Source: Paulinella micropora
Lineage: Eukaryota; Cercozoa; Imbricatea; Euglyphida
Length of the DNA stretch: 37,106 nucleotides
Assembly: GCA_009731375.1 (NCBI GenBank)
Contig: BJOX01000046.1
Location: forward strand, 242,927-280,032
Direction of reading: 5' to 3'
Positions 1 through 37,106 of this stretch are shown here, piece after piece; positions within the stretch are counted from its first letter, which is position 1, and every line of letters starts with the position of its first letter. The position numbers and the translations under genes are program-made. The notes below the pieces were generated by a model. That model ran no database searches. It was given only the letters and a program-made list of their open reading frames with translations, and was not told the DNA's origin.

Positions 1-167
1 CCTGCCAATTGCTGAGCCAAAAGGCCATGTGCATCCAGTCCTCCATTCCATAAGGAAAGTCTCCACACCAATCGGTGGAATAAAGGAAGTGACGGCATAG
101 AACATTACTCTAGGAGCTTTATACCAATCAGCCCATGGAAAGGGACGGATGGCCTATGTACTCCCTA

Positions 168-168
<1 letters not shown>
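1..168. other. Non-repetitive segment of unknown nature
   Basis: No convincing exon is seen. The reverse strand shares ATGGCCTTTTGGCT with the island at 14581-14895, which hints at a common dispersed element, but the match is too short to prove it. Confidence 0.3.
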
Positions 169-265
<97 letters not shown>

Positions 266-350
266 GATAATAATAACGATAATAATAATAATAATAATAA
301 TAATAGTGCTTCTCTGTCAATGGCTGATGCATTTCTGCACATGCGCCTCC

Positions 351-395
<45 letters not shown>

Positions 396-406
396 TAATA
401 ATGATA
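169..406. repeat. (AAT)n microsatellite in two blocks
   Basis: AAT/TAA triplets fill 169-305 and 353-406 with a 47-base non-repeat insert. Confidence 0.95.
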
Positions 407-423
407 GCAAGCAGTGTGTTGAC

Positions 424-11577
<11,154 letters not shown>

Positions 11578-12215
11578 CGTCGACCAGATTGAGCGAGAGC
11601 TTTGTTTCTACGTTTCTTAAACCGACTCGGCGAAGAAGGCAGACATCACGTGTACACAAATTATCCCGACTCCACCTGGGTCTTGAGGACTTCACGGCGT
11701 CTCAACTTGTGACCTCAAGGTAACTAAGGTACAGAAACGCCCTTGAAGCAAAGGACCTGGAGAAAAACCTTCTCGGAGTGTCCAGCAATCCCTGGCTCCC
11801 GGCGGCCAGGTGGGTAAAAGGCATAATCGAGTCGGCAAGTGCCGTTTTCTGGTGAAGGCCGCGGCCATTCCTTTGGATTCAACGTCTCTCCTCAAAACCG
11901 CGAGAAACGACGTCTTCTTTTTTTTTTTCGTTGATTCATCTTCCTCGTTTTGCAATCCGCTTTCCTGGTCTGCTGGTTTTTGTTTTAAGCAGCTGATTCA
12001 GCGATTTTGAATACTGAATCTGTCCCTGGTAATGGGCGGTACCAGCTCAGTCGAACCGCAACCCAGCCCCCCCGGTCCTCTCCCTACTTGCTTGTTTCAT
12101 ACAGGGCGAGCATTTTGCGAATACATACTTGCGATGATCAGGTTCTGATGGCGATACGTCCCCATAATAGAAGAAAGTTGCAAGATCAGCACTTGTAGTC
12201 GATAACATCTGAGAG
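11578..12215 (-). promoter_or_regulatory. Non-repetitive region upstream of gene 1 start, presumed promoter and 5' UTR
   Basis: About 640 bases free of microsatellite lie directly upstream of the exon 1 ATG. No convincing exon is visible on either strand. I see no defined core promoter motif; the call rests on position only. Confidence 0.35.
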
Positions 12216-12981
12216 ACACATATGTACATACACATACACACATAACTCACATACATAAATACATACATACATACATACATACATACATACATACATGCAC
12301 ACATACATACATACACACATACATACATACATGCATACATACATGTATTATACACATACATACATACATACATACATACATACATACATACAAACACACA
12401 CATACATACATACAACACACACACATACATACATACATACATACATATGTACATACATATGTACATACATATGTACATACATATGTACATACATGCATGC
12501 ATACATACATGCATACATACAATGTACATACATACATAGTGTGCATACACAAATACATGTACATACATACATACGTACACACACACACATACATACATAC
12601 ATACGTGCATACATACATACATACATACATACATGCATGCATGCATGCATACAATTACAATAATGTACATACACAAAAAGATACACTACATACAGTACAT
12701 ACATACATACATAGATACATACATACATACATACATACATACAGACAGACATACAGACATACATACATACATACATACATGCCATACATGCATGCATACA
12801 TGCATGCATACATACATACATACATACATGTTATACATACATACATACACACATACATACATACATACATACATACATACATGCATGCATGCATACATAC
12901 ATACATGCATACATACATACATACATACATACATGCATGCATACATACATACATACGTACATGCATGCATGCATGCATACA

Positions 12982-13012
<31 letters not shown>

Positions 13013-13195
13013 GTACATACATACATATACATACATACATACACATACACACACACATACAGACATACGTACGTACATACATACATACATACATGCATGC
13101 ATGCATGCATCCATGCATGCATGCATCCATGCATGCATACATACATACATACATACATACAGACATACATACATACATTACATACATACATATAG
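12216..13195. repeat. (CATA)n array with CATG variants
   Basis: Almost 1 kb of ACAT/GCAT units. Apparent open frames across it are repeat artefacts. Confidence 0.97.
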
Positions 13196-13254
13196 GCTTC
13201 GTGGCAGCACAAGAGTTATGGGACCGCATGCCCCGCAGCATGCTCGGTCTGACC

Positions 13255-13860
13255 ATCCATCACTCCAGCCATCACCCCAGCCATCACTCCAGCCATCTCC
13301 AGCCATCACCCCAGCCATCACTCCAGCCATCACTCCAGCCATCACTCCAGCCATCACTCCAGCCATCACTCCAGCCATCACTCCAGCCATCACTCCAGCC
13401 ATCACTCCAGCCATCACTCCATCCATCACTCCAGCCATCACTCCATCCATCACTCCATCCATCACTCCATCCATCACTCCATCCATCACTCCATCCATCA
13501 CTCCATCCATCACTCCATCCATCACTCCATCCATCACTCCATCCATCACTCCATCCATCACTCCATCCATCACTCCATCCATCACTCCATCCATCACTCC
13601 ATCCATCACTCCATCCATCACTCCATCCATCACTCCATCCATCACTCCATCCATCACTCCATCCATCACTCCATCCATCACTCCATCCATCACTCCATCC
13701 ATCACTCCATCCATCACTCCATCCATCACTCCATCCATCACTCCATCCATCACTCCATCCATCACTCCATCCATCACTCCATCCATCACTCCATCCATCA
13801 CTCCATCCATCACTCCATCCGTCACTCCATGCATCCATCCCTCACTCGCTCCATCCATCC
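13255..13860. repeat. 12-base minisatellite CCATCCATCACT / CCAGCCATCACT
   Basis: About a dozen CCAGCCATCACT units (13265-13425) followed by about 32 nearly perfect CCATCCATCACT units. The switch is one G to T change in the unit, so one variant has expanded. Confidence 0.96.
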
Positions 13861-13884
13861 ATCCATCCATCTATTCATCTATCC

Positions 13885-13943
<59 letters not shown>

Positions 13944-14002
13944 GATCTATCTATCTACCTACCTACCTACCTACCTACCTACCTATCTACCTATCTACCT
14001 AC

Positions 14003-14059
<57 letters not shown>

Positions 14060-14098
14060 CATCTATCTATACATCCATCCATCCATCCATCCATCTAT

Positions 14099-14136
<38 letters not shown>

Positions 14137-14247
14137 GTCTATCTATCTATCTATTTACCTACCTACCTACCTACCTACCCGCATGCCTTGCAGCATGCTT
14201 GGTCTGACCTCGCTCATGCACGTACTTACGTCCATCTATTTATCTAC

Positions 14248-14324
<77 letters not shown>

Positions 14325-14367
14325 CATCTATCTATGTACCTACCTACCTACCTACCTGCCTACCCAC

Positions 14368-14421
<54 letters not shown>

Positions 14422-14444
14422 GTCTATCTATCTATCTATCTATA

Positions 14445-14496
<52 letters not shown>

Positions 14497-14580
14497 CATC
14501 TATCTATCTATCCATCTATCTATCTATCTACCTACCTACCTACCTACCTACCTACCTACCTACCTATCTATCTATATATC
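13860..14580. repeat. (CTAT)n / (CTAC)n arrays with a small duplicated island
   Basis: CTAT and CTAC blocks. The island at 14178-14225 (GCATGCCTTGCAGCATGCTTGG) repeats the one at 13225-13252, so a larger segment was copied. Confidence 0.93.
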
Positions 14581-14895
14581 TATCCCCGGAGGGCGTCCCT
14601 CCCCTCGATGTAAGACAAATTGGTCGAGGGTGCGGGACATTGGATGAAGACCAACCCTCCTAGAGCAAACTGCACCACATGCCAGTTGGCTACCTCGTAA
14701 GGCTGCACCAGGGGTAGCTGTGGCGTTGGGTGTTGGCTTTGAGCTCTCCCATAAAAGGTACTTACCCTGCACTTTGTGCTTGGTAAATGGATCCCTCCGC
14801 TGGGGGAGCCAGGAAGGCGAAAGCAGGCCTGAGCCGAGGATGCCTCCTGGTAGGACGCCTATGGCCTTTTGGCTATGCGACGCTCCTAGATAAAC
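14581..14895. other. Non-repetitive 315-base island between CTAT arrays
   Basis: No protein-like reading on either strand. Sharp borders with microsatellite on both sides make a SINE-like or truncated element possible; no tRNA-type A/B boxes are clear. Confidence 0.35.
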
Positions 14896-14899
14896 ATTA

Positions 14900-15260
<361 letters not shown>

Positions 15261-16572
15261 GCCGTCACCTCCCAGTGCGCGCTCTGCACCGCCTGAACCC
15301 CTTGGAGAAGATTTTGCTCATGTTCTACCTTACGAAGATCCTTTGGGCCTCCTCGAAAAGAAGAGTCCAAAAGCGCACGTCCATCCGGACTACAAGTCGC
15401 AACCCGGCATTATCAACCTGGATTCCACCCACTGTGTTGACGCTGAGACATACTCGCATTTCGTCCATCGGACAAGAAGTGCCCCGAAAGAACCAACCGA
15501 AAGAAGAAAACGCCTGGTATTACCATCAACACCAAGCGAATGGAAAGGCATTGAAGAAGACTCCAATCCGCACTCCCTCTCATCCTCCCTTCCTCTCTCA
15601 TCAAACGCCTGTCGTGTGACGAAGCAGTAGCGAAATTTGAAAGATATCTCTACGACTTCATATCACAACGGGTACCTCAAACAAAAACACAAGACCAAAC
15701 TCATGAACGCAAAAACTGCCACGTAACCCGGCTCCAAACAGAACTTACGCAGAACCGACAACAAAAACTGGCCCAAAAGAGACATCTGCGAGATCTCAAA
15801 AGGGCAGGTTCAATTCCAACTGCTGTCGCAAAGACCCTGCAGAAAACTTGGCGAGTACTATTGAAGACCGGTAACCGCCTCCGCCGTCGTCTCAAGGAAG
15901 CAACTTTAAGCTCCGCTCAACGGCAAGCAAGTATACGCTTCCAAACTGACCCTCATAAGTTTGCTAAAAATCTATTTCATCCCCCCTCAACCCAAACCAC
16001 TTGCTCACTATCCAAAGAAGACTGCGATTCCTACTTTCCTAACCTATACAAAGACGCTAATCGTGAGAAAACCTACGTGCCCTTACCTGAGATGGTTCGC
16101 CCACCTCTGCCAACTGTCCCCTTTGACCTCAAACCACCGTCCTTCTTGGAAACCAAAAGATCTGTGTTTGCTAAGCGTAATGGAGCAGCCCCTGGCAGAG
16201 ATGGTATTAGCTACCTCGTTTACAAGAGACTTCCCACCGCTTTATCTTTCTTGCACAAACTCAAAGTCAAGTGTTGGACAACCGATGTAGCTAACAGCTG
16301 GGCCCACGCTGCTATCTCCCTTCTTTATAAAGACGGCGATCCACTTCAGGCCTCACACTATCGTCCAATTGCTCTCACAAACTGCTCGGGTAAGGTATTT
16401 TTCTCTTTATGGTCAAAACGCCTAGAGAGTTTTTTGCTGGATAACAAATACTTTGACAGAGCAAAACAAAAAGGTTTCCTCCGTAACGTTGCAGGATGCC
16501 CCGAACACATTGCTGGAACAAAGGCTACTATCAAAAATGCAAAAGACTACTATCGCCAACTGGTCATAGCAT

Positions 16573-16906
16573 GGATTGACCTAAAAAACGCGTTTGGAAG
16601 CGTAAACCACAACTTGATCCAGTTCGCTCTCGGTGGTACCATGTGCCCCCTATGTTTGCACGCATAATCTTCCTATATTACGAACTCTTGGTAGCCACAA
16701 TCGAAGGGAAAGAATGGTCATCAGAACCCTTTGTTTTTTCTGTGGGCGTCTTTCAAGGATGCTGCATCTCTCCTCTCCTTTTCAATGTAGTTTTCAATTT
16801 ACTACTTGACCTCCTATCATCGTTGACCAAAAACAACGGATACCTCTTCAAGCACAAGAACTCAACAGATGAAGTAATCGTGCACCAAGCTGCCTATGCT
16901 GACGAC
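16573..16906 (+). other. Reverse transcriptase catalytic motifs
   Basis: Motif A (WIDLKNAFGS) begins near 16573, before a one-base frameshift near 16635-16640. A GCCISPLLFN block (motif B) follows in frame 2, and YADD lies at 16895-16906. Both catalytic Asp positions of YADD are intact. Confidence 0.88.
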
Positions 16907-17959
16907 CTCAAACTACACAGCCGATCCACGAAACACTGTCATCGTCCATCAACATGATAGACAAATTTCTGACATGGACCAGAACAATGGCCGTGAAACC
17001 GCCCAAATGCAAAGCCTTGCTTTCAAATATTGGACTAAAGCCGACGACCACAAGGGTCTCAAACGATTAATGCCGATATCGTTCCCACCGTTCGACCCTG
17101 CTCTTACTATTACTGGCAAACCCGTTGACTTCATCGCTGACAAGCGCTTCAAAGACCTCGGATGGATTGTCTAGCATGACCTCAGCGAAAACGAACAACG
17201 AGCAGAAATCCAAAAGAAGTTCATTCTTTCTATGCAAGCCATCGATAGCTGCTCGATCAATGGCTTTATGAAACTTTGGCTCTACCAACACTATGCTGTC
17301 CAGTCACTTGCTTGGCCATTTCTCATTTATGACCTCTGCTTATCTTTCGCCAAAACCCTTGAGAAAATTGCGACCCGTTTCCTCAAAAAATGGGCCAACA
17401 TCTACAAAAGAGCTCTGGTCTCTTGCCTTTACCGCCCACGCTCAAAATTCGGTCTACAGCTCCAGTCCATCGTTTCTTTTTAGCGACTTCAAATCAACCA
17501 TGCTCACATGCTGAAGTACTGCCCAGATAAACACCTCTCGTCCATCTATGCGATGAACCTGACGAAACACGAAACGTTTCGAACTGTCTGGAGACCAGAG
17601 CCTGTACTCGAAAAGCTTGAGGAACAAGTTGATTTTGAATTCAAACATCGAGGCCAATCCGATCATCTCGGACTTGGCCATGGTCGCTACCCAAAAGAAC
17701 ATTCCATCACAGACAGCAAAGACAGGATTTTAGAGTTAGCTGCTGAGACACTACTTGAGACAACCACAGTGCATGAAATGGACAAAGCCATGCAAGGGTG
17801 TTTTCTTCGTTTTGAAGACGCATGCCCCTTGATCTCTCCTGGGCTCGCCTCATCGGAACCCGTAATCCCCGTTTAATCTCTTGGGTCAACAACGCAAGCA
17901 CAAACTCGGTTATTACCCCCGACCTTAGACGTCTGTGGGGAATCATTCCCAACAACAAG

Positions 17960-18010
17960 TGTGCTCTCTGTTCTGGTCAAGCACATTTATGTCACATCCT
18001 CTCCGGATGC
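17960..18010 (+). other. CCHC zinc knuckle of the element
   Basis: CALCSGQAHLCHILSGC fits the C-x2-C-x7-H-x4-C finger found just before the endonuclease in R2-type elements. Confidence 0.85.
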
Positions 18011-18284
18011 CATGTTGCCCTCAAACAAGGCCGTGATACCTGGCATCACGACTCTGTGCTCTGCACTATTGAAGCTCCCCTTCAAAAACACATCGAGAGC
18101 CATAACAAACGCTCCCCTATAGACCAAAATGAATCAAAGTCTATGTTTGTGAAAGAGGGTAAGCAGAAGCCTAAGGGGCAGTCATTTCATCGTCCATCCC
18201 TGCTTGACACCGCAAACGATTAGCAGCTCCAAACCCAGTACACTGGTTCTGAGCAAGCCTTTCCTGTCCACATCTGTGTCACTG

Positions 18285-18619
18285 ACCTCCGCCCCGATAT
18301 TGTTGTCTGGTCATTCTCTGCCAAGAAGTGTATACTGATCGAGCTCACGTGCCCGGTCGAGGAAAACATCCTTGACGCACGAGCCTACAAGACCAGCTGA
18401 TACAGTGGGCTTAAATCTCAGATCGAGGACAACGGATGGACCTGCCACCTTCGATCAATCGAATGCGGGGCTCGCGGCATGGTATCGTTCTCTGTTCATC
18501 GATGTTTACGCGCCTTGGGTTTTTCCCATCCCCAATCCAAATCCCTTTGCTTCAAGCTATCGTCCTGCGTAGCTCGTTGCTATTTTGCGATTTATCGCTC
18601 CTGTGCAGTCAAAAATTGA
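18285..18619 (+). other. Restriction-like endonuclease domain remnant
   Basis: LRPDIVVW gives the PD, ILIELTCP the acidic residue of the PD-(D/E)xK-type fold; it is interrupted by TGA at 18398. Confidence 0.8.
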
Positions 18620-18956
18620 ACTAATCTTCCTTTTAGTCCGTATCGGTGACTGCATTCCGTCATAGCCGTCCAGTGTTGCATAGCCCGGGCTAGGTCCCTT
18701 CGGGGGTTTAGGCCTTATACAATGTCATCATTGTAGCTTGCACAAGCTTACGGTGCTCAAAACACTTGGACTAACGGCTTCCTTTCCTTTCTCTTCTTCC
18801 TTATCCTCCCCACTCTCCATTCCTAGATTGCCTTGTTCTGCGACCTACCTCCTCTTCTTTTTTCCAGAACACAGTCCACCGTGATTCCCATCCCGAACAC
18901 ATGCACAGTACACAAATTGTTGTTTGATGTGAAACTGCGTTCCTTTGCAAGGACTA

Positions 18957-18959
18957 GAC

Positions 18960-19002
<43 letters not shown>

Positions 19003-19021
19003 CAGATAGATAGATAGATAG

Positions 19022-19052
<31 letters not shown>

Positions 19053-19055
19053 TAG

Positions 19056-19149
<94 letters not shown>

Positions 19150-19150
19150 G
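18957..19150. repeat. (GATA)n array at the 3' border of the retrotransposon
   Basis: TAGA/GATA units with GACA variants. Confidence 0.95.
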
Positions 19151-19180
19151 GGATATACCTATCTATCTGTTTCTAGACAG

Positions 19181-29621
<10,441 letters not shown>

Positions 29622-29770
29622 GGAACAAGAAGAATGTTCTTTCTTCTTCTTTCTTCTTCTTGATCTGCCATCCCCAGAAGACACGTGTGAGCTGTTCTTT
29701 TTTCTTTTTTCTTTCTTTGTCTTCTGCTTGATCTGCACAAAGCGTCCATCCCTCGAAGACACTTTGAGAA
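29622..29770 (+). repeat. Two degraded copies of the coding end in the 3' UTR
   Basis: Copies of the final codons (CGAAGACACTT..GA) lie near 29677-29692 and 29741-29772, each followed by TTCTT-rich sequence. Confidence 0.75.
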
Positions 29771-30009
29771 CAAGAAGCATGTTATTCTTTCTTGTCTTCT
29801 TTCTTACCTACGGGCTCCAACCTACCATGTGCACGTACGTATGTGTGTATGTTTATATAGCTGACTTCAACCTGCGGTGTGTATATGTATGCAGATGATC
29901 TGTGTCTATGTATATTGTAATTGTGACGCCGATTTCAGCCAGCGCGAAGGTCGATTAGAAATGGTTTTAGAAGTCGGACAACAGAGTCAGATATAGACCG
30001 TCAGGCTTT

Positions 30010-30015
30010 AATAAA
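30010..30015 (+). terminator. Polyadenylation signal AATAAA
   Basis: AATAAA about 390 bases after the calpain-like stop, in non-repeat AT-rich sequence. Plausible, not proven. Confidence 0.45.
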
Positions 30016-30667
30016 ATCGTCCTCTGCCACCGGCAAGTTCTTCCCTGTACCTTCCGAGTAAAAAGGGGCGGAGTAAAACAGAGACTTAAATTAACAAGGT
30101 GACGTTAGGCCGGATGAGTTTCCTTAAATCAAGGCATTTCAAAGTGTTCAGCCGGGACTTAAAATATTGTCGTTGATGATGGGACGGTAACACTACAGTT
30201 CAAATTGTGAAAAGTTTTCAGAGTCTGTTTACGTTGCCGATATTAATACTACTACCGGCCGGGCCGTGGCCTTTGTTTTTTTTTTTTTTTTTTTAATTTT
30301 TTTTTTTAAGTTTTTTTGTTGTTATTGTTGTTGTTGTTGTTGTTGTTGTTCAAGTGTTGGTCCCCTGCCACTGATTCTGAGAATGAGTGGTGAACGGTCT
30401 ATCTAAACGTGACGGCGAAAGGCCGTTAGTTTTTGCGCCGCTATATCAGTGTACATATGCCCTTTCTCTGGAGTCTTTTTTGGCCACCGTTTCAAGTTTA
30501 TTGCCGTCATTTATATTTAATGATTTTCTCACCGTAAGTTGACTTGAATCATGAATCATATAGTCTATTGAATTACTAAGTTTATTTGAAAGTTATTTAA
30601 TCAGACTCTACGAGTGCCAGGGCAAGTATTTCAGTATTACTAAATAAAACAGTGTTGAACTGCGTAA

Positions 30668-30689
30668 AAAAATATAATAAATAAATAAG

Positions 30690-30748
<59 letters not shown>

Positions 30749-30774
30749 ATGAATAAATAAATAAATAATGTGAA

Positions 30775-30849
<75 letters not shown>

Positions 30850-30960
30850 ACTTGATAAATAACTTGATAAATAAATAAATAAAATAAATAAATAAATAAA
30901 TCAGAAATAAATAAATAAATAAATAATTCAATAAATAATTCAATAAAGAAATAATGAAAT
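30668..30960. repeat. (AAAT)n array
   Basis: AAATA units with few interruptions. Confidence 0.96.
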
Positions 30961-31437
30961 AAAAGCAAGGAATCACTGCTTAGAGAACTTTCAAAGCGGC
31001 GTGAAAATCTCCAGACTCGGAGGCCCAAGAAGCAAACCGAGAAAAATTCAAAGGACATTGAAAAGGGAAGAGAACAAAGGTTGAGAAAGGGAAAGAGAAA
31101 GAAAGAGTGAAGCGAGGAAATAAAACGAAAGCTTGGCAACGAAATGAGGGAGAGGAAGAAGAACGAGAAGAATTTAGGAGGTTGAAAACATGATCTCTTG
31201 TGTATATATCTCTTGAATATCACTTCCAATTTTCTATTACACTTCCCACTTAATCCTACTAGTGGCAAGTATTTTATTAAAACAGTGTTCGCGTAAAAAA
31301 AAGGAAAAAAAGGACGCAATTCCTTTCACTGAGTTTTGGATGCTCATTTGATTGAATGCTCTTCAAACATGCTCATATGCTAATATTTAGGATCCAGTGT
31401 ATGCCAAATATAAATATCTCACATGCGCAAGTGTATA

Positions 31438-31443
31438 TTTATT
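31438..31443 (-). terminator. Polyadenylation signal AATAAA
   Basis: Minus-strand AATAAA 75 bases after the RBR gene stop. Confidence 0.7.
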
Positions 31444-31517
31444 GATGCAGGATTAAACAAACATGGAAGATTACTGGACCGAGCGAATGAAAGCTAACAG
31501 CCCCAGCTCTCCTCATA

Positions 31518-36912
<5,395 letters not shown>

Positions 36913-37004
36913 CTAGACAGACAGACGTGCAGATACAAAGAAACAAAGATAGATAGATAGATCGAGTCCACTACCTTATACCTGCACGAAGTGGTTGTGG
37001 TTGG

Positions 37005-37103
<99 letters not shown>

Positions 37104-37106
37104 AAA
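37005..37106. repeat. (GA)n and A run at the window end
   Basis: GA repeats 37009-37099, then A8, probably a contig end. Confidence 0.95.

Larger units (their letters stand above)
15298..18619 (+). pseudogene. Broken retrotransposon polyprotein
   Basis: The reading moves through all three frames: frame 1 at about 15298-15600, frame 3 at about 15606-16640, frame 2 at 16640-16940, frame 1 at 16950-17020, frame 3 at 17025-17820 and frame 2 from 17822 to the TGA at 18617-18619. In-frame stops sit at 17172 (TAG), 17481 (TAG), 18221 (TAG) and 18398 (TGA). With about five frameshifts and four stops it cannot make the full enzyme. Several of the stops are explainable as single transitions. Confidence 0.85.
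15261..18955 (+). mobile_element. Decayed non-LTR retrotransposon of the R2-like (restriction-like endonuclease) type
   Basis: The segment encodes, in order, a short N-terminal part, a reverse transcriptase with FxDLKNAFG-like motif A and YADD, a thumb-like region, a C-x2-C-x7-H-x4-C zinc knuckle, and a PD...ELT restriction-like nuclease core, the hallmark order of R2/RLE elements. About 330 bases of 3' UTR follow. It is flanked by (CTAT)n on the left and (GATA)n on the right, which are inverted relative to each other. Borders are placed at the repeat edges and may be off by tens of bases. Confidence 0.85.
29773..31430. other. AT-rich intergenic interval between convergent genes
   Basis: No exon is seen. 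It holds a poly-T and (GTT)n patch at 30275-30352 and an (AAAT)n array at 30668-30960; the rest is ordinary AT-rich sequence. Confidence 0.75.

Noticed and set aside
12633-14613. Very long open frames of more than 500 residues across 12.6-14.6 kb
   Set aside because: They are CATA, CCATCCATCACT and CTAT repeats that lack stop codons in some frames; no domain, no splice support.
15298-18619. Stop-codon reassignment to explain in-frame TAG and TGA
   Set aside because: The element also has several frameshifts, and two clean genes here end in TAA and TGA; decay is the simpler reading.

Overview
This is a eukaryotic scaffold piece, probably from a protist or a compact but repeat-bloated nuclear genome; I cannot name the species. 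The evidence is split genes with many short exons (30 to 200 bases is usual), GT-AG and apparent GC-AG introns, AATAAA signals, eukaryote-only domains (FYVE-like, RanBP2, RBR E3 ligase, calpain), a decayed non-LTR retrotransposon and TTAGGG-like repeats. Real stops used here are TAA and TGA, so the standard code fits. More than half of the window is microsatellite or minisatellite, with several assembly gaps (N runs) inside low-complexity tracts. Most apparent long open frames are simply repeats read as codons.

Reading exons between the repeats, and requiring that reading phase match across every junction, gives three genes. (1) Minus strand, 11577 to 424 and on past the left edge: a 16-exon gene (4,428 coding bases, 1,476 residues in the window) whose product runs acidic N-terminus, RanBP2 zinc finger, FYVE-like finger, RanBP2 finger, Ser-rich linker with five RR-x-x-S motifs, second FYVE-like finger, third FYVE-like finger, Gly-Leu-rich linker, Arg/Glu coiled coil, and the N-lobe of a Ser/Thr protein kinase. 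(2) Plus strand, about 19.2 to 29.6 kb: a calpain-family protein. Its core (23306 to 29621) reads as 899 codons plus a stop, and all three catalytic positions (Cys, His, Asn) appear replaced. (3) Minus strand, 36912 to 31518: the C-terminal 390 residues of an ariadne-like RBR E3 ubiquitin ligase (IBR, RING2 with its active Cys, ariadne-like region). Genes 2 and 3 converge on a 1.9 kb AT-rich interval.

Between genes 1 and 2 lie long CATA, CCATCCATCACT and CTAT arrays and one broken non-LTR retrotransposon with an R2-type endonuclease end (15.26 to about 18.95 kb).

The most striking feature is how introns and exons relate. Nearly every intron of the three genes contains one or more partial copies of the edge of an adjacent exon, often including the splice site, next to an expanded microsatellite. 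In one calpain intron both ends are the same duplicated AG|GT segment. This looks like a genome caught making introns by tandem duplication of AGGT-containing exon pieces followed by microsatellite growth. A 31-base minisatellite shared by several introns of gene 1, and telomere-like repeats used both as intron filler and as Gly-Leu codons, belong to the same picture.
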